From NCBI GenBank assembly GCA_037143335.1, contig JBAWZA010000013.1, forward strand, positions 25,367-89,366: a stretch of 64,000 nt of DNA, written 5' to 3'. How positions within the stretch are numbered: the first letter of the stretch is position 1; every line of letters starts with the position of its first letter. This document shows, in pieces, positions 1 through 8,311 of the stretch. The stretch is from PALSA-1296 sp037143335. GTDB lineage: Bacteria; Bacteroidota; Ignavibacteria; Palsa-1295. The notes under the pieces are model-generated. The model had not been told where the DNA came from. It did not search any database and saw only the letters and a program-made list of their open reading frames with translations. The translations under genes were made by a program, and so were the position numbers.

Positions 1-132
1 ATCATTTTACATCAATAATATTTTCAATCATAACCATCTGCTCAAAGGAGCATTCTTCAGCGGTGCATCTTGGGAAGAGCCGAGAAATATCGTATTTATG
101 CTTACGGTGCACGTATAGCGTAAATTTAGAAT

Positions 133-849
133 CTACATCTCATCAGCAACTAACTTCTTCTTGAGTTGAGAGATATGCCAGGTGATATTAATTTCTTTTG
201 GGCATGCCTCGACGCAATTGAAGATTGTATGACATCTCCAAATACCATCAGCAGAATCAACAGCTTCTAAATGCTCCGAAGCACCGTCATCACGGGTATC
301 GAAAGCGAACCGGAAACTCTTAAGAATTGCAGCTGGTCCAAGATAATTTTCATTCGACCAAAGCGATGGACAACTTGTTGTGCAACAAGCGCACATGATG
401 CACTTGGTTGACTCCATCAATAACTCGGCATCTTCATTGGATTGATAGCGTTCCATTTCTGGAGGAGGAGTTTTTGCAATGAGGTATGGTTTGACTAATT
501 CGTACTTCTTGAAAAAATCAGTCGTATCAATGACCAAATCTTTGATGATTGGAAGATAGGGAAGTGGCTCGATAGTGACTACTTTTCCGTCGCCGATACC
601 TTTAATATCCTGTAGTAGCAACGAGCAGGCAAGGGTATTCTTCCCGTTAATCTTCATCCCATCCGAGCCACACATGCCATGAGCACATGACCTGCGAAAA
701 GTGAGAGTGCCATCAAGCTTCCATTTTATGTCATGCAGTGCATCGAGCACACGATATGTCCCCTCAAGATTATTAAGAGTAAAGTCCTGAAAATAGGGCT
801 TAGAGTCCCGTTCTGGGTTGTATCGTTGAATGCGGAAAGTTACTTTCAT
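133..849 (-). CDS. sdhB: Succinate dehydrogenase/fumarate reductase iron-sulfur subunit
   Basis: This is the electron-transfer subunit of complex II, carrying electrons from the flavoprotein SdhA to membrane quinone on the cytoplasmic face of the inner membrane. At 238 residues it has the E. coli SdhB length. All clusters are visible: [2Fe-2S] ligands C55, C60, D63 and C75 (in RRSCAHGMCGSDG and NTLAC); the ferredoxin-like block CIMCACCTTSC at 150-160; and C206, C212 and C216 in CHTIFNCVEACP for the remaining [4Fe-4S]/[3Fe-4S] ligands. The start at 849 lies 26 bases from a minus-strand TATTTTTG box. No sdhA or membrane-anchor gene adjoins it in the window, so the operon is split or continues off the left edge. 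Confidence 0.97.
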   Translation of the reverse strand: MKVTFRIQRYNPERDSKPYFQDFTLNNLEGTYRVLDALHDIKWKLDGTLTFRRSCAHGMCGSDGMKINGKNTLACSLLLQDIKGIGDGKVVTIEPLPYLPIIKDLVIDTTDFFKKYELVKPYLIAKTPPPEMERYQSNEDAELLMESTKCIMCACCTTSCPSLWSNENYLGPAAILKSFRFAFDTRDDGASEHLEAVDSADGIWRCHTIFNCVEACPKEINITWHISQLKKKLVADEM

Positions 850-874
850 TAAGTATTGAACAAAGTTGCTGTCA

Positions 875-882
875 CAAAAATA
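875..882 (-). promoter_or_regulatory. TAnnTTTG promoter box of sdhB
   Basis: The minus strand reads TATTTTTG inside TTCGTATTTTTGTGAC, 26 bases before the sdhB start. It matches the Bacteroidota -7 consensus, and the same TTCGTATTTTTGT string precedes nuoE. Confidence 0.5.
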
Positions 883-923
883 CGAATTTTTCTGGTTTCA
901 GAGTGGGATTCGAGAAATCGTTG

Positions 924-931
924 TAGTTTTG
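924..931 (+). promoter_or_regulatory. TAnnTTTG promoter box of the 958 T9SS gene
   Basis: TAGTTTTG lies 26 bases before the ATG at 958 and matches the Bacteroidota -7 box. The identical octamer precedes the gene at 30229. Confidence 0.4.
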
Positions 932-957
932 TAGTGCTTTCACATATCACTACTGCT

Positions 958-2040
958 ATGAAACTATTCGTTACTTTCTTACTCGTTCTGGTGCTTGCTA
1001 GTTCAGGCATTGCTCAGATTTCTTTTTCATCAGCTGATTTTCTTGCAGCATACGGTCAGGTTGGGGTCCCTTCGACTCAATTTACATCCACCGTCTTGAC
1101 AGGTTTAGATGCTCTGATTGGAATTACCGGCGCAGGAGTCTCTTGGGACATCGGAAATCGAACATTTACCCAAGATGGGACACCAGCTTCAACCTCAACG
1201 CTTCTCACTTATCCAGGCGGAGCTGCATTGGCAAATGACCCAGATTTTACAGCTTCGACCCATGTTTTCAAGAGTGTTCCAAGTGACCCAACCCAACCGA
1301 CAACCTACCTTTTCATTAAATTTACTGACGTTGGGTATTGGTGGCTTGGTACGAGCCAAGACAGTATGGGTACTAAATCAAAAGTGTTTGGATATGCCCC
1401 ACCACAATACAAGGCGAAATTTCCATTAACATATCAGACTTCTTGGCAAAGTTCATCTACTGTCCACAGTGATCTTTTCCCGGCAGGATCGACTTATACA
1501 GTCGCAATTGATGCCATTGTAGATGGTTACGGTACTCTGCTTACCCCAACCTCCACGCATCTTAAGAACGGGACCCCAGTACCGACTGCAACCAGTGATG
1601 CAATCCGAGTAAAAACGAAAAATACTTCAACCATCTCTTTTGTCATTGGCCCTATTAACTACTCCTCAACAACAGTAAACTATTCCTTTGAATACTTTAC
1701 GAAGTCGGGGCATAGCGCAACAATTAGTGCTGATACCAATGTAAAGGCTACAGGCATAACTTATTCGACTCAGGGTGGATCTGCTGTTGATCAGTACCTT
1801 TCACCTGAAAATCTACTGAATCTTTATCTTTCGTCGAATCCTGCCTCGAATATCGAAACCAAGCTTTCTTTCAACATGAAAAAAGCTGGCAATGCACAGG
1901 TTGACATCATGGATGCTCTTGGTCACAACGTTCAGGTTCTTCATAAGGGTAATGCTGAAGTAGGACAAAACATCATACCAATAGACCCAACAAAGTTATC
2001 GTGTGGAACATATTTCATCCGAGTTGCCATTGATGGATAA
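958..2040 (+). CDS. Secreted T9SS cargo protein with truncated sorting domain
   Basis: This 360-residue exported protein of unknown function begins with a clear signal peptide (MKLFVTFLLVLVLASSGIAQ). The frame is open upstream to 856, but ATG 958 is the only start that puts the signal peptide at the N terminus. The body is rich in Thr, Ser and short beta strands. The C terminus from about residue 285 is a T9SS type A sorting domain, with LYLSSNPASNIETKLSF, then a VDIMDALGHNV strand and GTYFIRVAIDG. The last conserved strand is missing because TAA at 2038-2040 interrupts the frame; the ten codons that follow read SATRKLIITK before a second TAA at 2071-2073. No enzymatic domain was recognised. 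Confidence 0.85.
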   Translation: MKLFVTFLLVLVLASSGIAQISFSSADFLAAYGQVGVPSTQFTSTVLTGLDALIGITGAGVSWDIGNRTFTQDGTPASTSTLLTYPGGAALANDPDFTASTHVFKSVPSDPTQPTTYLFIKFTDVGYWWLGTSQDSMGTKSKVFGYAPPQYKAKFPLTYQTSWQSSSTVHSDLFPAGSTYTVAIDAIVDGYGTLLTPTSTHLKNGTPVPTATSDAIRVKTKNTSTISFVIGPINYSSTTVNYSFEYFTKSGHSATISADTNVKATGITYSTQGGSAVDQYLSPENLLNLYLSSNPASNIETKLSFNMKKAGNAQVDIMDALGHNVQVLHKGNAEVGQNIIPIDPTKLSCGTYFIRVAIDG

Positions 2041-2093
2041 TCCGCTACGAGAAAGTTAATCATTACCAAATAACTTGCTGAAGCTCGGCTAGT

Positions 2094-2120
2094 AAGGACG
2101 GCACTGCCGTCCTTTTTTTT
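2094..2120 (+). terminator. Rho-independent terminator after the T9SS gene
   Basis: The 9-bp stem AAGGACGGC/GCCGTCCTT has a 3-base loop (ACT) and runs into eight T residues. It lies 54 bases past the first stop and 21 past the second in-frame stop, so both end points fall in one transcript. Confidence 0.85.
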
Positions 2121-2160
2121 ACGATAAAATTTGGGATCAGGATGATATACTTCTATCTAG

Positions 2161-3522
2161 TTAGCTTCTCACCACAAGTGGCACATGAATTTCGACTGGC
2201 TCTAATCCTCCTGCTCGGAGGGAGTGGACTTGGTTCTTACTTTGGCGATTGGTATTGTTGGCGTCGGATACCTTCGCAGCAAATTCTTCGGGGAATCGCT
2301 GAACCATAAACTTCACTGGCCATGCTGCTGCTTCGCCGAGGGCACAGATTGTTCTGCCTTCGATATTCTTCGCAACATCTTCGAGAAGTTCGACATCCGA
2401 ACCTGATCCTTCGCCGGCATTGATTCGCTTCAAGATTTTCAACAACCATCCTGTCCCTTCACGGCATGGAGTGCATTGACCGCATGACTCATGCCAATAG
2501 AATTTCGAAATCCGTTGAAGAACCTTCACGATATCGGTATCTTCATCCATAACCATAATACCACCTGTGCCTATCGAAGAACCAACAGCCTTCAAGCTTT
2601 CTGCATCCATCTTGACGCCCTCTAAAGCATCGCCTCGGAGTGGTGGCATAGATGAACCACCAGGAATAACTAATTTAATCTTCTTATCCCCAGGGACACC
2701 CTGAGCATACTTATAAATCATATCCGTCAGCAAAGTGCCGGATGGCACCTCATAGACTCCAGGACGATTGACATGACCGCTGACTCCTAAGAGTAATGTA
2801 CCGGGATGCTTCGCTTCACCGATCTTAGCAAATTCTTCGGCTCCAATCTTGAGTATCGCAGGGATATTGGCTATCGTCTCGACATTATTAATCGTTGTAG
2901 GAAAACCCCATAATCCATAGTTAGCAGGAAAGGGGGGCTTTACTCTCGGATAGCCTCGTTCACCTTCCAACGAATTCATTAATGCAGATTCCTCGCCAAC
3001 GATATATGCTCCGGCTCCTTTATGAACCGTAATATCTACTGAGTAGGCAACACCATCTCCACTTGGCTTAAATGTCTCCTTCATCCTATCGCCGATGAAT
3101 CCTTTGGCATAAGCATCGGCTACAGCCTTCTCCACCATCTTGACCCATGCAGCATATTCACCACGAATATAGACGTAGGCATGATTTACTTGCATCGCAT
3201 AAGCGGCGAGCAACATACCTTCAATCATTTGATGCGGATTGAATTCAAATATTTGGCGATCCTTGAATGAACCGGGTTCTGATTCATCACCATTGATAAG
3301 GAGAAATTTCTTCCTATCATTTCCTTTTGGCATGAAGGTCCACTTCAACCCCGTAGGAAATGCCGCACCACCTCTGCCACGAAGACCAGATCGTTTTACT
3401 TCATCGGTTACAGCTTCAGGCTTCATCGAAAAAGCCTTGCGCATCACATCGCCGTAGCCACCATTCTTGATATAGACATCTATATCAAGAAGATTCGGAA
3501 TATCAGGTAATATCAGTTTCAA
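2161..3522 (-). CDS. nuoF: NADH-quinone oxidoreductase subunit F
   Basis: This is the complex I subunit that binds FMN and NADH and holds iron-sulfur cluster N3; it oxidises NADH at the tip of the peripheral arm. It has 453 residues. The glycine-rich GLRGRGGAAFPTG (46-58), NGDESEPGSFKDR (77-89) and GAGAYIVGEESAL (169-181) form the FMN/NADH pocket. C347, C350 and C353 in SCGQCTPCREG plus C393 in TICALGEAAAWP are the N3 ligands. A tail of about 30 polar residues follows the usual end near FPEEFA. It follows nuoE by 18 bases. Downstream there is no nuoG but an opposite-strand gene, so the rest of complex I is encoded elsewhere. Confidence 0.97.
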   Translation of the reverse strand: MKLILPDIPNLLDIDVYIKNGGYGDVMRKAFSMKPEAVTDEVKRSGLRGRGGAAFPTGLKWTFMPKGNDRKKFLLINGDESEPGSFKDRQIFEFNPHQMIEGMLLAAYAMQVNHAYVYIRGEYAAWVKMVEKAVADAYAKGFIGDRMKETFKPSGDGVAYSVDITVHKGAGAYIVGEESALMNSLEGERGYPRVKPPFPANYGLWGFPTTINNVETIANIPAILKIGAEEFAKIGEAKHPGTLLLGVSGHVNRPGVYEVPSGTLLTDMIYKYAQGVPGDKKIKLVIPGGSSMPPLRGDALEGVKMDAESLKAVGSSIGTGGIMVMDEDTDIVKVLQRISKFYWHESCGQCTPCREGTGWLLKILKRINAGEGSGSDVELLEDVAKNIEGRTICALGEAAAWPVKFMVQRFPEEFAAKVSDANNTNRQSKNQVHSLRAGGLEPVEIHVPLVVRS

Positions 3523-3540
3523 AATTTTTATGCTCCGTAT

Positions 3541-4062
3541 TTAGATGGTTCGCTCAGGCATCTGAGGAAATTTCTTTGGTTCGGGGACAACGCTTGTTGT
3601 CTTGATGCTATGAATTATATCTCGTGCTTCTTGAGAATTGATCTTCTCGAAGAATGTATCGCCAACTGCCATCATCGGTGCTCCACCGCAGGCTCCCATA
3701 CATTCAACTTCTTCTAAAGAGAACATCCCATCGCTCGTTCGCTCCAAATGTCCACAACCAAGCTCGGACTTCATATCCGCAAAGATTTTCTCTCCACCAC
3801 GTAGCATACAGCTGACATTTGTGCAGACCTGCACATGGTGCTTGCCCATGGGCTTCTCGAAGAACATGGTGTAGAAGCTCACGACACCGAGGACATGACT
3901 GTTGGGGACTTCACAAATCCGTGCAGCCTCCTTCATAGCCGCTGTATCAATCCACCCTTGCTTCTCCTGCATTTTCCAGAGAAGTGGAAGGAGAATAGCC
4001 TGTGGTTTCTCGTACCGCTTCTTCAGCGCCTCGATCTCTTGTAATTCTTGTTCGTTAAACAT
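3541..4062 (-). CDS. nuoE: NADH-quinone oxidoreductase subunit E
   Basis: This is the 24-kDa thioredoxin-fold subunit of complex I, holding the [2Fe-2S] cluster N1a next to the FMN in NuoF. It has 173 residues. Ligands are C80 and C85 (CTNVSC) and C121 and C125 (CMGAC), the standard C-x4-C plus C-x3-C arrangement. Start ATG at 4062 lies 12 bases from a TATTTTTG promoter box, implying a very short leader. It heads a two-gene operon with nuoF. Confidence 0.97.
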   Translation of the reverse strand: MFNEQELQEIEALKKRYEKPQAILLPLLWKMQEKQGWIDTAAMKEAARICEVPNSHVLGVVSFYTMFFEKPMGKHHVQVCTNVSCMLRGGEKIFADMKSELGCGHLERTSDGMFSLEEVECMGACGGAPMMAVGDTFFEKINSQEARDIIHSIKTTSVVPEPKKFPQMPERTI

Positions 4063-4074
4063 AGCTTTATGCTA

Positions 4075-4082
4075 CAAAAATA
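4075..4082 (-). promoter_or_regulatory. TAnnTTTG promoter box of nuoEF
   Basis: The minus strand reads CGTATTTTTGTAGC, nearly the same as the sdhB and nucleotidyltransferase promoters. It lies 12 bases before the nuoE ATG. Confidence 0.5.
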
Positions 4083-4287
4083 CGAAGAGCTGGGGTTCGA
4101 ATATGGATTTTGAGGTTTTCAAAATGATTTCTTGTTTGCTCATTCGATACTTATTCCGCTCTTATATGCCTCTCTGCGATGTGGCCGTTCCGGCAGATTC
4201 TTAACCCTGGCATAAGCTCGGGGTATGATCGGGATTGCAAGGCATCATTTCCATGTTCGTTTGGGACGAATAATCTATCACCGGATT

Positions 4288-7149
4288 ATGGCAGAAAATA
4301 AACCCCACGATTCCCATGACAAGGCGCCTGAAGTGCGTCTCTTTATTCCTTCGACTTTTATTGACCTCCAGCCCGAGCGCGAGCAACTCATCAAAAAAAT
4401 ATTTCCGCAAATCCGTGCGCTTTGTCGTGAGCGAGGTTTAGATTTTACTGAGATTGATCTGCGCTGGGGTATCACCGACGAAGAAGCACGAACAGGAAAA
4501 ATCATTCGCATTTGTTTGGAAGAAATTGATCGGTGTCGTCCGTATTTTTTGGGCATTATCGGCAGTCGGTACGGTTGGATTCCCAGCACCGATGTCGCTG
4601 AACATGACCCCAAACTATTTGAAGAATATCCGTGGCTTCGCCCGCATATTGAATCAGGGAAGAGCATAACGGATATCGAGTTCTCTTACGGTGCAATTCT
4701 CAAGAAAAATATTCATTCAGCGGTTATCTATGAGCAAGTTGTAACGCGGAGTGATTCTGATTCAGGAGCGATAGATCATCTTCGTTCGCGAATAGAGGAT
4801 GCGGGAGTTCCGCAAAAGATATTCCGCAATCCGCAAGAGCTTGGCGAGCACGTGCTCGCTGATCTGTGGGCAATGATCGAACGCGATTGGCCGGCAAAAA
4901 GAGAACCAACAGAAGCTGAGCGCGAGCGAAGTCCGCACGAAGCATTCGCCCGTAATCGCACGCATTCATACATCGCCAATCCTGAATATGAAGAACGCTT
5001 CAGCGAATTTGTAAACTCAGCAGATGCTCCGCTGGTGCTCTGGGGAAAATCGGGCTTCGGAAAAAGTGCGCTCATGGCGCATCTGAGTTCGCACTATCAC
5101 ACGCATCATCACGACGCATTTATCATACGCCACTTTGTCGGCGCTTCTTCAGGAGCTAGCAGTATGGATGATGTGATGCGTCATATCATGCTTGAGATTA
5201 AGGAGCGATACAGCATTGAGGATGAGTTGCCGAAGAGTGATTTGCAAAGTGAATTTCCGCAATGGCTTGCGAAAATACCGGAAGGCGAAAAACTGATTCT
5301 CATGATTGATGCCGTCAATCAGCTCTCAGGAATTGGCAATGAGATGCATTGGCTGCCAGAATTTATTCCGTCGAATGTGCGACTCATTATTTCCACAACG
5401 CCGGAATTGCCACTCGAACAATTACGAAAACGAAATTGGCATTTTCTTGAAATTCAACCGCTTAGCCCGACCCAGCGCAAGCGTATCACCCATGAATATC
5501 TCGCGCATTATCACAAACACCTGAGCGATGAGCAACTCGAAATTATAGGTCACGAAGAAAAACTTGATAGCCCGCTCTTCTTGCGCACATTACTCGAAGA
5601 GCTTCGCATCTTTGGTTATCATGTTGAGCTTGGCGATCACTTAGCGGACTACCTTCGCTCAGCCGACGAGGCAGAATTATTCCAGAAAGTTCTGGCGCGA
5701 ATGGAGCGAGACTATGGCACAGATACGGTGCAAACGATCATGACCGCGATATGGGCTTCTCGGTTTGGGCTCTCGGAAACAGAGTTGCTTGGCATCACGC
5801 AAATCTCGCGCTTTGCGTTGTCGGAGTTTTTAATAGCGCTCGAATTCCACTTGATGCGACGCGCTGGACAATTTACGTTTTTTCATAATTATTTGCGCGA
5901 AGCGGTCGAGCGGAGATATGTATCGGATGATATACAGAAAAAATCACTTCACCAAAAGCTGGCGAATTATTTTGCAAACGAAGACTATTCCGAACGACGG
6001 CTCATCGAGGAGCCATATCAGTGGGAGTCCGCTCAAGATTGGGAAAGATACAAATCCTGCCTCTGCGACATCGAGTTCATCACGCCACTTATTCATGATG
6101 ATAGGCGGCATGAATTACTTGCTTTATGGAAGGTCTATCGTGAGCACTTTGATCTGAGCCAAACGTATCACGATGCAATCACCGAGTATGAAAAAACATG
6201 TACCGATGAAAAAAAACTTGCGAATTTGTATTGCTTGCTTGGTAGCGCATTAGTATCTGCGTCGCTGTACGACGAAGCAGGGAAGATGCTCGAGACGTCA
6301 TTGCAGATGGCAACGAAGGTCTTCGATGCCGATGACCTATTTATCGCCGAAGTCTCCGATCAACTTGCTACGTGTTATTACTATCGCGGAAAGTACGCAG
6401 AAGCGGAGGAGTATTACCGCAAAGCAATTTCCATCCGCACCAAAATCCTCGGCGAAAACGATCCCCTCACCGCAAAGAGCCTGAATAATCTTGGCATCAT
6501 CTTCTACAGCCTCGGAAAATACTCAGAGTCAGGGCAAGCGTACGAAAAAGCGATTGCTTCATACCGAAATCATTATGGAGGGAAAGATCATGCAGAGATT
6601 GCAAGTATCCTGAATAATCTCGGGACGGTTTTTTATGTAGAAAAAAAATATGAAGATGCGATTGATGCTTATGAAAAATCGATTGAAATGTATGAGCGGC
6701 TATACGGAAAAAATTACCCCGGTAGGTTAAGCCCTATCGGGAATATCGCCTTGTCATATCAATCTAAAAAAGAATACACTAACGCAGAAAAAAAATATAC
6801 TGAGGCGATTGTCTTGAGCCAATCCATTTACGGTGATAAACATCGTGACATTGCAGTGCGATTTTCAAATCTTGCTGTCTTGCACTCGAGGTTTATGGGG
6901 AAACATGATGAAGCTCTCACTGCATACAAGGAAGCAATTACAATTTTCGAATCACTTCTTGAAGAAAATCACATTGATACAGTCAGTACGTATATAAATT
7001 TTGCACTAGCCCAAATACGGGCGGGGAATTGGGAAACGGGAGAATCTATATACAAAACCTATGAACCTCTGGAAAAATCAATTCTTGGTGAGAGTCATAG
7101 TAGAGTAATCACACATCGCGACACTTTTAACGAACTACAAAAAAAATAA
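4288..7149 (+). CDS. DUF4062-STAND ATPase-TPR protein
   Basis: This 953-residue multidomain protein resembles a signalling or conflict-type NTPase. Residues 17-150 form a DUF4062-like domain (VRLFIPSTFIDLQPEREQL, then DLRWGI, then ICLEEIDRCRPYFLGIIGSRYGW). A P-loop NTPase follows, with Walker A GKSGFGKS at 253-260, Walker B LILMIDAV at 336-343 and a sensor-like RLIISTTPE at 365. A helical/winged-helix stretch spans about 390-600. From about 640 to the end there are at least six kinesin-light-chain-type TPRs of about 42 residues (LATCYYYRGKYAEAEEYYRKAI, NNLGIIFYSLGKY, NNLGTVFYVEKKY). The same order is known from TEP1- and nephrocystin-3-like proteins and bacterial STAND proteins. No signal peptide or membrane segment. 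The frame is open from ATG 4225; ATG 4288 is preferred because DUF4062 begins just after it. A role in defence or regulated cell death is inference. Confidence 0.8.
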   Translation: MAENKPHDSHDKAPEVRLFIPSTFIDLQPEREQLIKKIFPQIRALCRERGLDFTEIDLRWGITDEEARTGKIIRICLEEIDRCRPYFLGIIGSRYGWIPSTDVAEHDPKLFEEYPWLRPHIESGKSITDIEFSYGAILKKNIHSAVIYEQVVTRSDSDSGAIDHLRSRIEDAGVPQKIFRNPQELGEHVLADLWAMIERDWPAKREPTEAERERSPHEAFARNRTHSYIANPEYEERFSEFVNSADAPLVLWGKSGFGKSALMAHLSSHYHTHHHDAFIIRHFVGASSGASSMDDVMRHIMLEIKERYSIEDELPKSDLQSEFPQWLAKIPEGEKLILMIDAVNQLSGIGNEMHWLPEFIPSNVRLIISTTPELPLEQLRKRNWHFLEIQPLSPTQRKRITHEYLAHYHKHLSDEQLEIIGHEEKLDSPLFLRTLLEELRIFGYHVELGDHLADYLRSADEAELFQKVLARMERDYGTDTVQTIMTAIWASRFGLSETELLGITQISRFALSEFLIALEFHLMRRAGQFTFFHNYLREAVERRYVSDDIQKKSLHQKLANYFANEDYSERRLIEEPYQWESAQDWERYKSCLCDIEFITPLIHDDRRHELLALWKVYREHFDLSQTYHDAITEYEKTCTDEKKLANLYCLLGSALVSASLYDEAGKMLETSLQMATKVFDADDLFIAEVSDQLATCYYYRGKYAEAEEYYRKAISIRTKILGENDPLTAKSLNNLGIIFYSLGKYSESGQAYEKAIASYRNHYGGKDHAEIASILNNLGTVFYVEKKYEDAIDAYEKSIEMYERLYGKNYPGRLSPIGNIALSYQSKKEYTNAEKKYTEAIVLSQSIYGDKHRDIAVRFSNLAVLHSRFMGKHDEALTAYKEAITIFESLLEENHIDTVSTYINFALAQIRAGNWETGESIYKTYEPLEKSILGESHSRVITHRDTFNELQKK

Positions 7150-7151
7150 AA

Positions 7152-7174
7152 GCCCCCCCTCATCGAGGGAGGGC
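7152..7174 (-). terminator. Terminator hairpin between the STAND gene and the propeller-like gene
   Basis: A 10-bp stem with one mismatch (7152-7161 with 7165-7174) has a 3-base loop. On the minus strand it is followed by TTTTATTTTTT, so it suits the propeller-like gene best; on the plus strand there is no T tract. Confidence 0.6.
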
Positions 7175-7193
7175 CTGCACATGTTACAGTATA

Positions 7194-7934
7194 TTATCTG
7201 CCCATATTCATTATATCCATACTCACAATCCCTGCCGAACTTCCATCAGTCGTAAGCGCGGAGAATGTGCCGTTCTGCATACTCGAAGCTGCACAGCTAT
7301 ACATATTTCCGTCTGAACCGATGGCGTAGAATGTTCCGCCGTTCTGAAGGATATCAATAGGATTTACCCCTGAAGGCAGCTGAGCATTGACGGCAAGAGT
7401 TGATCCAGAGTATTGCACTTGCCAAATGGCATTGTTGATGATGACGTAAAGTACACCACTGCTATCAAATGCCATTCCTGCGACACCGCTGATGCCATTA
7501 TAAATCGCGGACTTTGTCTGTGCCTAGTTACTGCCACTCACCGGAGCGCGAAACGCACCACCGCCATAAAATCCATACCATAAACGTCCGTTGTTGCCAT
7601 ACCAACCGTTGGCAAGCAATACGGTTGACCCACTCGGAGGGGAAGAAATTCCGAGATTTGAATACACCGAGCTGGGGACCGTTCGGATCTTGAAAATATT
7701 TCCGCTATTATTATACCACGTCCAAGAGCCAGAGTAACTCGTGATGGTGCCGAGTAATCCAGTGCTCTTATCCGTGCCGAGCAGTGATCCGCCACCGCTT
7801 GCAATGACAACCGAGTTAAGGTTGGTTGCTGCATTAGTTTGCACGTTCCACGTGTTGCCGTTTGCAAATGAACCTGAAGAGTATGCGCAGAGTTGACCGC
7901 CACTGTTAACGCCGATAATTCCTGTGAATGACAT
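7194..7934 (-). pseudogene. Propeller-like repeat protein split by an in-frame amber codon
   Basis: One continuous minus-strand frame of 246 sense and nonsense codons runs from ATG 7934 to a stop at 7194, broken only by TAG at 7524-7526. The N-terminal part is 136 residues. Past the TAG the frame reads on at once as AQTKSAIYNGISGVAGMAF, and the first ATG there is at 7475. Both halves share one composition: short Gly/Ser/Thr/Asn-rich repeats such as IIGVNSGGQLCAYSSG, WYNNSGNIFKIR and FYAIGSDGNMYSCA, which suggest beta-propeller blades. There is no signal peptide. Either a recent nonsense mutation, readthrough, or two separately translated halves; function unknown. Confidence 0.6.
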
Positions 7935-8102
7935 AGTTGTATGTGATTAAATGGTGATGAAATTCGCTTCGGGAAATTGAAGCGAAAAAATAAATAGTAG
8001 GGGTTTCGTTGTTACGAGGGACACAGCTTTCGTAGCTTGCGGTGGTGATTGTTTTATCTGAATAAAATGTCACGTTCCTCATCCTTCCAAAACATCCTAA
8101 AA

Positions 8103-8110
8103 CAAATATA
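8103..8110 (-). promoter_or_regulatory. TAnnTTTG box upstream of the propeller-like gene
   Basis: The minus strand reads CGTATATTTG, matching the Bacteroidota -7 consensus and facing the gene that starts at 7934, 168 bases away. The long leader makes the assignment uncertain. Confidence 0.35.
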
Positions 8111-8150
8111 CGTAAATTTTGAGATGCCGATTGAAGAATCTAAAAATGTT

Positions 8151-8184
8151 GAAAGCCCGACGAAATTACTTCCGGCGGGCTTTC
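8151..8184. terminator. GC-rich hairpin, terminator-like
   Basis: GAAAGCCCG (8151-8159) pairs perfectly with CGGGCTTTC (8176-8184), and the pairing extends inward by three more bases with one mismatch. Neither strand has a strong T tract, so a terminator role is uncertain. Confidence 0.4.
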
Positions 8185-8195
8185 AGGAGGTCACT

Positions 8196-8240
8196 ATGAA
8201 ACACACAGAACGTGAGACTGAAGTGTTGGTGAGACACTAA
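8196..8240 (+). CDS. Possible 14-residue peptide with strong Shine-Dalgarno
   Basis: AGGAGGT at 8185-8191 lies four bases before ATG 8196, which opens a 14-codon frame (MKHTERETEVLVRH) ending in TAA. Such a strong ribosome binding site is rare in this window, where most genes have none. The peptide has no recognised features and sits directly after the hairpin at 8151-8184. It may be a leader peptide or chance. Confidence 0.2.
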   Translation: MKHTERETEVLVRH

Positions 8241-8311
8241 CTAATCTATATGCAAATGACGTGCCAAAGTTTTCTGCTGGAAAAAAGGTGGTTCATAAAC
8301 TCTACGCTCCA

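Noticed and set aside
2..132. Open minus-strand frame reading FTLYVHRKHKYDISRLFP and ending IENIIDVK at base 2
   Set aside because: About 43 codons are open, but there is no ATG and only a GTG start; the length is within chance and no family was recognised.
4225..4287. Upstream in-frame start of the STAND protein
   Set aside because: The extra 21 residues have no domain similarity, and the DUF4062 part starts just after ATG 4288; left as an alternative only.
6370..7000. DNA repeat array
   Set aside because: The periodicity is explained by the TPR-coding part of the STAND gene.
8049..8240. 63-codon plus-strand frame
   Set aside because: It spans the hairpin at 8151-8184 and has no homology; only the last 14 codons have a credible ribosome binding site.
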